A stretch of 28,636 bases of DNA from JANOXC01 sp031418215 (GTDB lineage Bacteria; Bacteroidota; Bacteroidia; AKYH767-A; OLB10), in contig JANOXC010000089.1 in NCBI GenBank assembly GCA_031418215.1, positions 1 through 28,636 of the forward strand. The letters run 5' to 3'. The number at the start of each line of letters is the position of its first letter. Within the stretch, counting starts at the first letter, position 1. The notes beneath the pieces were generated by a model. It was not told the origin of the DNA. It saw only the letters and a program-made list of their open reading frames with translations, and did not search any database. The position numbers and the translations under genes are program-made. Shown here one piece after another: positions 7,677 to 14,149 of the stretch.

Positions 7677-7806
7677 CAGATTCTCCTTTCTCAAAATGGA
7701 TTTCACCCTCCTTAAAATTGTATTGGTCAAAATAATGCTGAAACAGAAGAAGGTTACATCCATCTTTGCAAAACCCGCAGCTTAAATTAATTTTTAAGTA
7801 AACCGC
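7633..7806 (-). pseudogene. Coding-like remnant without a start codon
   Basis: On the minus strand a 57-codon frame runs from just after TAA (7807-7809) to TGA (7633-7635). Its translation has a protein-like composition: LSCGFCKDGCNLLLFQHYFD, then FKEGEIHFEKGESVKLFSP. No ATG, GTG or early TTG occurs in it; the only TTG is nine codons into its last quarter. Two in-frame stops lie directly upstream. It overlaps the end of the 7140-7676 gene by 44 nt and lies in an otherwise non-coding gap. It may be the surviving 3' part of a decayed gene, with the clustered Cys residues as the only recognisable feature, or a chance frame. I do not recognise a family. Confidence 0.25.
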
Positions 7807-7846
7807 TTATTGCTATTGTCTCCCTTTGTGGACAATCAACCAGTGC

Positions 7847-7873
7847 AAGGCATCCTCACGGATGCCTTTTTTT
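7847..7873 (+). terminator. Rho-independent terminator
   Basis: Perfect 9-bp stem AAGGCATCC (7847-7855) / GGATGCCTT (7860-7868), tetraloop TCAC, and a run of seven T (7867-7873). Oriented for plus-strand transcription from the 7140 gene, about 170 nt after its stop. No T-run exists on the minus side. Confidence 0.85.
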
Positions 7874-7921
7874 ATTCCGGTTATTGCAAGAAGGGGTGTG
7901 TTGATTTTTTAAGCCAATGGA

Positions 7922-9466
7922 TTAACTTAACCTCAGGCTTTCCGGTGATTTTAATACATAATCATATTCCCTGCCTTTAGCTTTTGCCTCAAACCATTTA
8001 TGAAAAATAATCATCTCCGGACTTTTCATTTCCCATCTGTATTCAGGATCATCAGATGCCAACATCTCAAAATATTTCAGGTTCTTCTTCCAGACAGCTT
8101 TAAAATTAAATCCTTGGCGACTCAATTTGGCAAGCAACCTCAAAATGACCACATCACGCTTGCGAACAGCCTTCATTTTGATGGTACGGTCAATATGTTT
8201 ACGAAGACTCTCTATATTCAAATCAACAATATCCAGCTTCTCTCCTTCCAATTGGTTGATAATAGATAATATTCGAATACCCAAATTCCAACCCTCCTTA
8301 TCCCTTTCAATTTCTTTGGTGTCTTGCAGAATACGGTGGGCCTCTTTGTGTTGTTTTTTAAGGAAAAGGATGTTTGCTAACAAGAAACTTCTTTTACTGA
8401 TTTGGAAAGGAGTATTAACATTTACCCCATTATTTATAATTTCCTTAGTAATTTTTTCAGCAGCATTTAACTCACCTAAATAAAACTGAACGTATATTTC
8501 AATTTCTTTTGCAATATTTAAATTAAACAAATTAACTGAATAAGTTGAATATGCATTTTTTATATTATTGATTGCATCTTTGAACTTAAACAAGTACAGT
8601 TGATTATTACCCAAATTAAGAAAAGCACCAGCTAAACGAATATTTAAAGATACACTAGGAGAAGATTTAAAAAGATTAATTTGTTCATGTGAAATTTTCT
8701 CTGCAAATGTAAAATCATATATTTTATGAGCATATTCCATTTGAATCATTAAAAGATAAAATTTAATATTAGCAGAATTATAAACTTTGTGACTTTCCTC
8801 TAATTCTTTAATAGCTAATTTAAAATCCTCAATGATTGAATATCCACCCGCTTTAGAAGTTACATCAAGAATTAATTTATGATGCCAATCCTTTGCAATT
8901 TGCACTGCTCTACTACAGTAAATATAAAAATCAATTTCCTTATTTAATCCTTTAATTTTCGAAAACCTCGTATAAATTCTAAGATGCTCACTTTTGATCA
9001 TTAACAAATTAATCATGTCATGATATAGCTCATATTTCCTTGCTATTAATAAGGTTCGATCAACCATTCTAAAAAACTCTTGCTTGTTAACTTTTCCTCC
9101 TAATAATGTATTATATAAAATCAACTTCCTCATCTCAGCTTTATATTGAGTCAACTCGGTATAACTTCCTACTCTATATATATTAACATCTAAGGTCAAA
9201 CATTCATATAGTTTCTCTTTAAATCGATTTACTAATCTTTTTAAGGCAACTTTGTTTTTATCACTAACCTTTTCATAAATTTTTTCGCAAAGAATTTCAT
9301 TGGAAATATTTCTATTTTTAAGTAAAACATCAAGAACTCTCACCGATTTATTTCTAAATGTACTTGAGCCTGAGTCTAGAACCTTTAGGTAAGCACGAAA
9401 GGTTTTAATTTCTTCCTTTCTACACTTATAAAGTAAGTCCGTAACGATTTCGAGCTGATCTATCAT
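7922..9466 (-). CDS. Large alpha-helical (TPR-like) cytosolic protein of unknown function
   Basis: A 514-residue protein with no signal peptide or membrane segment, predicted almost wholly helical. Degenerate TPR-like pairs are visible around residues 200-400, for example LAGAFLNLGNNQLYLFKFKD and FLLANILFLKKQHKEAHRIL. The C-terminus is more distinctive: SPEMIIFHKWFEAKAKGREY. Base composition changes inside the gene. The 5' two thirds is very AT-rich (11 of 60 G+C at 8521-8580), while the 3' third matches neighbouring genes (23 of 60 at 8041-8100). This may reflect a fast-diverging or foreign N-terminal part joined to a conserved C-terminus. The start ATG 9466 is followed by MIDQLEIVTDLLYKCRKEEI. 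The LuxR-type HTH gene lies divergently upstream. Scaffold or sensor roles are possible but unsupported. Confidence 0.72.
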   Translation of the reverse strand: MIDQLEIVTDLLYKCRKEEIKTFRAYLKVLDSGSSTFRNKSVRVLDVLLKNRNISNEILCEKIYEKVSDKNKVALKRLVNRFKEKLYECLTLDVNIYRVGSYTELTQYKAEMRKLILYNTLLGGKVNKQEFFRMVDRTLLIARKYELYHDMINLLMIKSEHLRIYTRFSKIKGLNKEIDFYIYCSRAVQIAKDWHHKLILDVTSKAGGYSIIEDFKLAIKELEESHKVYNSANIKFYLLMIQMEYAHKIYDFTFAEKISHEQINLFKSSPSVSLNIRLAGAFLNLGNNQLYLFKFKDAINNIKNAYSTYSVNLFNLNIAKEIEIYVQFYLGELNAAEKITKEIINNGVNVNTPFQISKRSFLLANILFLKKQHKEAHRILQDTKEIERDKEGWNLGIRILSIINQLEGEKLDIVDLNIESLRKHIDRTIKMKAVRKRDVVILRLLAKLSRQGFNFKAVWKKNLKYFEMLASDDPEYRWEMKSPEMIIFHKWFEAKAKGREYDYVLKSPESLRLS

Positions 9467-9688
9467 TTTAATATTTTGAATGTCAAAATAATGAAATTAT
9501 TTCCAAAGTTCAATATCTAAAAAATATCTACTCTTTTGTTTTTCAATAACATAAAAATTTGAAAAGCTAAAATCTTTTGTAAAAGTAGTTATTTATTAGC
9601 GCTTTTTGAATGTCATTAATTGAAATTTGATTCCCTTTTATTGAAGAATCATACAGTTAGTTTTGCTCATAAACAAACTAAAATCCTT

Positions 9689-9928
9689 ATGAAAAACAAA
9701 GACCTAACCAACAGAGAAAGGCAAATACTTTCTCTAATCCTAAAAGGAAAAAACAGAAAAGTAATATCTTTAGAACTTGCAATTTCAGTCAACACTCTTG
9801 ACAAACATTTACATCACTTACATATTAAAACAGAAACACGTTCAAACAGTGATTTAATCATATGGGCCATAAAATGCAAGGGAATCGAAGATGTAATAAC
9901 CGAAATGGAGCTAGAAACCTTAAAATAA
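9689..9928 (+). CDS. Stand-alone LuxR/GerE-type helix-turn-helix protein
   Basis: A 79-residue protein that is essentially one LuxR-family HTH domain. It shows LTNRERQILSLILKGKNRKV, the turn LAISVNTLDKHLHHLHIK, then the dimer-helix region LIIWAIKCKGI. The recognition helix is a variant: the usual V-K-x-H is replaced by L-D-K-H. There is no receiver, PAS or autoinducer domain. The frame extends to TTG 9620, but ATG 9689 begins just before the domain. It is divergent from the 514-residue helical protein across 222 nt of very AT-rich DNA, so it may regulate that gene or the small gene at 10213. These links are inference. A terminator hairpin follows at 10063. Confidence 0.75.
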   Translation: MKNKDLTNRERQILSLILKGKNRKVISLELAISVNTLDKHLHHLHIKTETRSNSDLIIWAIKCKGIEDVITEMELETLK

Positions 9929-10026
9929 CTAACATCTTCTTCGTTATAACTAGCTTATATTTAATGAATTAACTCTTAGTTTGACTAAACCAAGTGCTAA
10001 TAATTAATATGAATGCGCTATTAATC

Positions 10027-10040
10027 CTTTTCATGAAAAG
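10027..10040. repeat. 14-bp perfect palindrome CTTTTCATGAAAAG
   Basis: Perfect inverted repeat with no spacer, in the gap between the LuxR-type gene and the 10063 terminator. It could be an operator half-site pair or part of an RNA structure. AT-rich sequence makes chance occurrence plausible. Confidence 0.3.
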
Positions 10041-10062
10041 CTAACTATTTATTATTGATAGC

Positions 10063-10090
10063 AAAGGCGGAATCTAGATTTCGCCTTTTT
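10063..10090 (+). terminator. Rho-independent terminator
   Basis: AAAGGCG (10063-10069) pairs with CGCCTTT (10082-10088). The stem extends inward with a G.T and three A-T pairs around loop CTAG, and T10086-10090 follows. It most likely ends transcription of the LuxR-type gene, about 135 nt upstream. Confidence 0.8.
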
Positions 10091-10148
10091 AAGAAATTCA
10101 CTTTCTATTGTTCACAACTTAAGAGTTTTTCAAAAAAAAGAAAAAATA

Positions 10149-10180
10149 TTTGCTTTCTTTAAACGCATAGCATATATTTG
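10149..10180 (+). promoter_or_regulatory. Strong Bacteroidota-type promoter
   Basis: TTTG (10149-10152), exactly 20 nt, then TATATTTG (10173-10180). This is a perfect match to the TTTG-N19-21-TAnnTTTG consensus of the Bacteroidota housekeeping sigma factor. Predicted start near 10187, about 26 nt before ATG 10213. Confidence 0.75.
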
Positions 10181-10212
10181 GTCAACTTTTAAACAATCAA
10201 TAGTTAATAACA

Positions 10213-10398
10213 ATGATCGAGTTAATAATCGCATTTCTCCTTTCGATTGGGTGGCTAACCAATGACCCAAATGCAAATACTAAGATTGTTAGTGGGGACA
10301 GCAACAAAATTGGCGTGGTTTCTACGGATGATGTCGGCACACGAATGATTACCGTCACCTACGATCCAGAAACTGGCACTTTTACAATTGTTGAGTAA
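10213..10398 (+). CDS. Small hydrophobic-leader protein, unknown function
   Basis: A 61-residue frame. It begins with a short hydrophobic segment, MIELIIAFLLSIGWL (no basic residue before it, so a weak signal peptide or a membrane anchor), followed by a polar region ending RMITVTYDPETGTFTIVE. That tail reads like a pair of beta strands. No family was recognised. Support for being a gene comes from the perfect promoter 33 nt upstream, the terminator of the previous gene just before that promoter, and a terminator-like hairpin about 100 nt after the stop. Together these define a separate single-gene transcription unit. The hydrophobic start could be a toxin-like membrane peptide or a small exported protein; neither is shown. 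Confidence 0.55.
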   Translation: MIELIIAFLLSIGWLTNDPNANTKIVSGDSNKIGVVSTDDVGTRMITVTYDPETGTFTIVE

Positions 10399-10495
10399 TC
10401 TTACTCCACATTAGCGCTAACTTAACTAAACCCAACATCTTCCCAGTTTTGAATGTCCCGGCAGCACACAGTTGTCCCTATTATTGTCAATTTAC

Positions 10496-10532
10496 CCCTT
10501 TATATTTGCTCTCAGTAAAGGGTTTTGTTGTT
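10496..10532 (+). terminator. Probable terminator of the small gene
   Basis: CCCTTTA (10496-10502) pairs with TAAAGGG (10516-10522), loop 13 nt, followed by the T-rich tract TTTTGTTGTT. The stem is short and the loop large, so it is weaker than the other terminators here. Confidence 0.45.
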
Positions 10533-10570
10533 CATAGTAGTAATTGTTTTGGCTTTTCTGTGTCTTCCGG

Positions 10571-10589
10571 GTCCCGCAACGAGCGGGAC
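10571..10589. repeat. GC-rich hairpin GTCCCGC-AACGA-GCGGGAC
   Basis: A perfect 7-bp GC-only-core stem with a 5-nt loop, in a GC-poor gap 36 nt before the TIGR02757 gene. No T-run follows, so it is not an ordinary terminator. It has the look of a short dispersed palindromic (REP-like) element or a 5'-UTR structure of the next gene. A second copy was not seen in this window. Confidence 0.45.
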
Positions 10590-10624
10590 TTGGTCGTTTA
10601 TAGACGGTTCTGATTCCGAACATT

Positions 10625-11398
10625 TTGAGACATGATGAATTAAAAGATTTCCTGGATTTAAAATACCGCCTTTATAACAATACAGGCTTTATCAGTCTTG
10701 ACCCGGTTAGCATTCCACATCGTTTCACCAAAAAGCAAGACATAGAGATCAGTGCATTCCTTGTGGCAACCATTGCCTGGGGACAAAGGCCTACCATCTT
10801 AAAAAACGGCCTGCGGTTAATGGAATGGATGGACAATGCCCCGCATGATTTTATTCTTGATTTTAAGGCCAAAGACCTCCATCCTTTCCGGAAATTCACC
10901 CACAGAACTTTCAATGGCAGCGACTGCATCTACTTTTTAAAGGCTTTAAAGCACCTTTATCAGCAAAATAACACCCTTGAAAAAGCTTTTTTAAATGATT
11001 TGAATGTCGCAAATCAAGGTATTGATACTAAAATATCGACATTTCGTAATCACTTTTTTAAGCTTCCTCATCAGGCAAGAACGGAAAAGCACATCTCCAA
11101 CCCTGCGCGAAATGCAGCCTGCAAACGTTTGAATATGTTTCTGCGATGGATGGTTCGAAAAGATCCATCGGGGGTAGATTTTGGGATTTGGAAAGGCATT
11201 AGCCCGGCAGAGTTGATGCTTCCCCTTGATGTACATTCCGGACGAGTGGCACGCGCATTAGGCTTGCTCAGCAGAAAACAGGATGACTGGAAAGCTGTAG
11301 CCGAAGTAACAGGGCAACTTAAAAAGTTCGACCCTTTAGACCCGGTGAAATATGATTATGCTTTATTTGGAATGGGCGTAACAGAAAAATTCATTTAA
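10625..11398 (+). CDS. TIGR02757 family protein
   Basis: A 257-residue soluble protein matching TIGR02757, a family of unknown function common in Bacteroidota. Recognisable blocks are DPVSIPHRFTKKQDIEISAF, VATIAWGQRPTI, DNAPHDFILDF near the N-terminus, and ELMLPLDVHSGRVARALGLL plus FDPLDPVKYDYALFGMGV at the C-terminus. The helical content and C-terminal layout resemble DNA glycosylase-like HhH proteins, but no catalytic residues can be assigned from sequence alone. The start is TTG 10625: an in-frame TAG lies at 10601-10603, and the ATG at 10632 is out of frame. No ATG is available before the conserved block. The GC-rich hairpin at 10571 would lie in its 5' leader. Confidence 0.85.
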   Translation: MRHDELKDFLDLKYRLYNNTGFISLDPVSIPHRFTKKQDIEISAFLVATIAWGQRPTILKNGLRLMEWMDNAPHDFILDFKAKDLHPFRKFTHRTFNGSDCIYFLKALKHLYQQNNTLEKAFLNDLNVANQGIDTKISTFRNHFFKLPHQARTEKHISNPARNAACKRLNMFLRWMVRKDPSGVDFGIWKGISPAELMLPLDVHSGRVARALGLLSRKQDDWKAVAEVTGQLKKFDPLDPVKYDYALFGMGVTEKFI

Positions 11399-11448
11399 AA
11401 CTGAACCAATAAGTACACAGAAAAACTGTAAGGTTTTTGATAAAAAAA

Positions 11449-11835
11449 CTACTCAATCTGACTTACTTCTTCATCTGATGGCAACTCAATTGAAGTATCA
11501 TCACTCTTTTTAACCCAATAAAGGTACTTTCCGGCACCTTTACAGGCATAGGCAACAATGGTATCGCCATACCCTACCTGTAGTTTAGTATAAGTTTTCC
11601 ATCGGTGATCCATTTCCTGAGTGGCCACCTTCACATCCAGCTTATTATAGCATTCATTTCGCAGGTAAACACGGTAGCTTTTATTGTATTCCGTACAGCT
11701 GGAGCAAGGTTTTCCCCATTCGCTTTTATATTTAACCATACACTTATTGACATCCTCAAATCCTTTTGCGGTGAACAATAGCGAACCGAATGCGGCAAAG
11801 AACAGCAAATTCAGAATGATAAATTTCGTTTTCAT
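11449..11835 (-). CDS. Small exported Cys-containing protein, unknown function
   Basis: A 128-residue protein with a signal peptide (MKTKFIILNLLFFAAFGSLL, probable cleavage after the FTAKG region). The mature part has six Cys residues (NKCMV, PCSSC, NECYN, YACKG), suggesting disulfides in the periplasm or at the surface. Other motifs are DHRWKTYTKL and KYLYWVKKSDD. No family was recognised. It is the last gene of a three-gene minus-strand run (12831 to 11449) in which all products have export signals. It begins 14 nt after the TPR gene's stop. The Cys-spacing recalls small secreted proteins of Bacteroidota, but no function is implied. Confidence 0.65.
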   Translation of the reverse strand: MKTKFIILNLLFFAAFGSLLFTAKGFEDVNKCMVKYKSEWGKPCSSCTEYNKSYRVYLRNECYNKLDVKVATQEMDHRWKTYTKLQVGYGDTIVAYACKGAGKYLYWVKKSDDTSIELPSDEEVSQIE

Positions 11836-11849
11836 GTTATTACCTTTTA

Positions 11850-12377
11850 TTACTTACAGAGATTATTTTTCAATATTATTTTTGCCTCTTCATTACCCAG
11901 CTTCCTTGAACGCACCCAGTCTTCACAGGCTCCTTCTTTATCCCCCAGGCTTTTCTTAGCAAAACCACGATTGTTATAGGCTTCCTGTTCCTTCGGATTA
12001 ATAGCAATTGCTTTATTAAAATCATCCATGGCACTGGCATACTCACCTCTTCTGTTTTTTGCACTGCCTCTTGATATATATGCCCAGATGTGTTTGGGAT
12101 CTTTTTCAATCACAGAAGTATAGTCACTAAGCTCTCCGTCAAAATCTTTTACAAGTCCTTTGCTGAAGCCTCTTCTGATCCATGCATTAAAATTGGTACT
12201 GTCGGCTCCAATGGCCAAACTATAATATTCAATAGCCTCCATATACCTTGCTGAGTTAAACTTCTGCTGTCCTTTGATGAAATAGTCATTGGAAGTTTTT
12301 CTGTCCTGTGAAGGCGCTGAAAAGCAGCATAAACCTAAAGCAAACAGAAGGATGGTCTTACTCAAATGATATTTCAT
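11850..12377 (-). CDS. Exported tetratricopeptide-repeat protein
   Basis: A 175-residue protein with a hydrophobic export signal (MKYHLSKTILLFALGLCCFS) followed by three to four TPR units covering residues of about 30-160. Typical TPR positions are clear in YMEAIEYYSLAIGADSTNFN, EYASAMDDFNKAIAINP and QEAYNNRGFAKKSLGDKEGA. A cleavage at ...APSQ fits signal peptidase I; the two Cys in LGLCCFS also allow a lipoprotein reading. TPRs mediate protein-protein contacts, so it may hold together the exported proteins encoded on either side. Its first 20 nt overlap the end of the upstream gene in another frame, indicating co-transcription and probably coupled translation. Confidence 0.8.
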   Translation of the reverse strand: MKYHLSKTILLFALGLCCFSAPSQDRKTSNDYFIKGQQKFNSARYMEAIEYYSLAIGADSTNFNAWIRRGFSKGLVKDFDGELSDYTSVIEKDPKHIWAYISRGSAKNRRGEYASAMDDFNKAIAINPKEQEAYNNRGFAKKSLGDKEGACEDWVRSRKLGNEEAKIILKNNLCK

Positions 12378-12831
12378 CGTGATAACGGAATTCTGAATTT
12401 ATTCTGATTAAATGCACCATTGCTTTTTTAAAACTTTTCAATTCTTTATCGCTGCCATCCACCTCAAAGCAAAGCCTTGAGCAACCCCGCTTCACTTTTT
12501 GGACAAACAATTTACGGGTCACACATTCCTCACATCCTTTAATGGTGGAAATGTAAAACATTTTTTCGCCTTTATCATAACGTACAATGGTATCAATGTT
12601 TCCGAAGGCAACTCGGTCTTCCCTTACTTTCTGCCCGCTTTCATCCGAATAGGTAGCAATTATATCGCCACCCTTTACTGCTACTACACAGGCAGGTGCC
12701 AGTTTTTCATTTAAGTATTCAATCGTACGGGTTTTGTCGGGCCGTTGACTGTAAGATTTTGACGCAAATTGCAAACATATTGCCAGCACGAGCCATATTT
12801 TGCTGTTGTGAATAAATGCTAATGTCTTCAT
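12358..12831 (-). CDS. Exported protein of unknown function
   Basis: A 157-residue protein. The N-terminus (basic/polar start, then IWLVLAICLQFASKSYSQ) is a signal peptide with cleavage expected after SYSQ. The mature part holds Cys residues in pairs (GCEEC and GCSRLC), a motif YDKGEKMFYISTIKGCEE, and a helical tail KELKSFKKAMVHLI. No domain was recognised. It is the first gene of the three-gene minus-strand run and is divergent from the 12874 gene with only 42 nt between start codons. This tight divergence and the matching export signals suggest a shared role at the cell envelope. Confidence 0.65.
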   Translation of the reverse strand: MKTLAFIHNSKIWLVLAICLQFASKSYSQRPDKTRTIEYLNEKLAPACVVAVKGGDIIATYSDESGQKVREDRVAFGNIDTIVRYDKGEKMFYISTIKGCEECVTRKLFVQKVKRGCSRLCFEVDGSDKELKSFKKAMVHLIRINSEFRYHDEISFE

Positions 12832-12873
12832 TGAGTTGCAGGGTTTTCACATTTCTACTTAAAACAAGACAAA

Positions 12874-14124
12874 ATGGTTCGATTACTACACTCCAAATTA
12901 AAGAAAAAAAGTCGCTTATTATTACCGGCGATTTTATCAATGTTTTTAATGAGCGTTTCCAGCGGGCTTTTTGCCCAGGGTTTTATTGAAGTTCCTGTTA
13001 AACTGGATATCGAGAAAGGCCATCTTGATAACGGTGTAACCATAAAAGTGCAAAAGGACGGTAAAGATGCGTTTACCCAGTCAGGCTCCAGCAAAATGCG
13101 CTTTAAGTTCAATTACAACCTAACCTATACCTTAATATTTATGAAAGAAGGGTATATCACAAAGACGATTGAATTTGACACCCATGTTCCTGCTGCAAGA
13201 ATCAAAGCGGGATTTGATCCTTATACCATTGGTGTAAAACTATTTCCTCAGGAAAATGACAATCACAAGGTTGTATATAACCAAGCGGTTGGTCGTATTC
13301 GTTATGACAAGACGCTGGACGAATTTAATTATGATACAGACTACAGCAAGTCTATCCTATCAGATATGCAAGATGAAAAGGTGGCTGAAAAAACAACCCA
13401 GGATTCATCAGGAAATCAAACAGCGATAGCACAAAATGAGGAGCCTGAAAAATTATCTGCAAAAGAAGAGAAGAGAAATAAAAAGAAAATAGAGGAAGAG
13501 AAAGCCGCTGATAAGAAAAAAGCATTGCAGGAGAAAAAAGATGCAGAAAAACTTGCCAAGGAGATGGCTAAAGAAACAAAACTGCAAAATCAACCGGTAG
13601 CCGAGAAAGAAAGTAAACTGAACAATACACCTGTTGCTGAAAGTGATCCGAAAGTAAAACTGCAGGGAAATAAAATGGATGAATCAAAAGATATGCTGGC
13701 ATCAACAGGCGGTGCCGAAGAAGGTGGTGGATTGACAATGGAGCCGGGAGCAGATGTAACGCAACCAAAAGTAAAAAATGCAGGCAATGATATAAAAAAG
13801 GCAAGCACTATTGATAAAGGTGCAGAAAAGCCATCGGCTATCAGGCAATCAAATAATGGAAGTGAGAAGGAAGATAAGCAACTCTACTCAGCGAATGGAA
13901 GTGACGTAAGCTCAACGCAACAATTTGATGAAAATGAAAATATAACCCGTGAAGATATTGTGGAAGACAAAAGGGTTATTACCATCATCAAAGTGACGAA
14001 GAAAAATGTAACGGTTGAATACAAAAGGGTAACCTATAACTGGGGGGGCTTATATTATTTCCTGAATGATAAGTTATCTATCTCAGAAAACGTATTTGCA
14101 GTTAATACCGGGGTGAGAGATTAA
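12874..14124 (+). CDS. Exported protein with beta-sandwich head and Lys/Glu-rich coiled region
   Basis: A 416-residue protein in three parts. Residues 1-35 are a signal peptide ending SSGLFAQ. Residues of about 36-125 look like a carboxypeptidase-regulatory/SpaA-type beta sandwich (GVTIKVQKDGKDAFTQ, then LTYTLIFMKEGYITKTIEFD), a fold frequent in Bacteroidota surface and periplasmic proteins. Residues of about 185-330 are low-complexity and rich in Lys, Glu and Ala (for example AKEEKRNKKKIEEEKAADKK), with an imperfect repeat around QPVAEKESKLNN / TPVAESDPKVKL. The C-terminal 60 residues return to beta strands (RVITIIKVTKKNVTVEYKRV, then NWGGLYYFLND). This layout suggests anchoring at one end and a spacer. 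Function is unknown. It is divergent from the minus-strand exported run and convergent with the BRO-N gene, 25 nt away. Confidence 0.75.
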   Translation: MVRLLHSKLKKKSRLLLPAILSMFLMSVSSGLFAQGFIEVPVKLDIEKGHLDNGVTIKVQKDGKDAFTQSGSSKMRFKFNYNLTYTLIFMKEGYITKTIEFDTHVPAARIKAGFDPYTIGVKLFPQENDNHKVVYNQAVGRIRYDKTLDEFNYDTDYSKSILSDMQDEKVAEKTTQDSSGNQTAIAQNEEPEKLSAKEEKRNKKKIEEEKAADKKKALQEKKDAEKLAKEMAKETKLQNQPVAEKESKLNNTPVAESDPKVKLQGNKMDESKDMLASTGGAEEGGGLTMEPGADVTQPKVKNAGNDIKKASTIDKGAEKPSAIRQSNNGSEKEDKQLYSANGSDVSSTQQFDENENITREDIVEDKRVITIIKVTKKNVTVEYKRVTYNWGGLYYFLNDKLSISENVFAVNTGVRD

Positions 14125-14149
14125 GGGACTAGCGGATGGTAAACTTTAG

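Noticed and set aside
7696..7785. 29-residue plus-strand frame in the 7677-7921 gap
   Set aside because: Short, no promoter, and in the opposite strand to the more protein-like 7633-7806 frame, so it is probably its shadow.
11684..11959. 91-residue plus-strand frame
   Set aside because: Spans the ends of two minus-strand exported-protein genes; shadow of both.
13568..13808. Two overlapping minus-strand frames of 72-78 residues
   Set aside because: Antisense of the Lys/Glu-rich region, which makes Leu/Phe/Ser-rich reversed frames without being genes.
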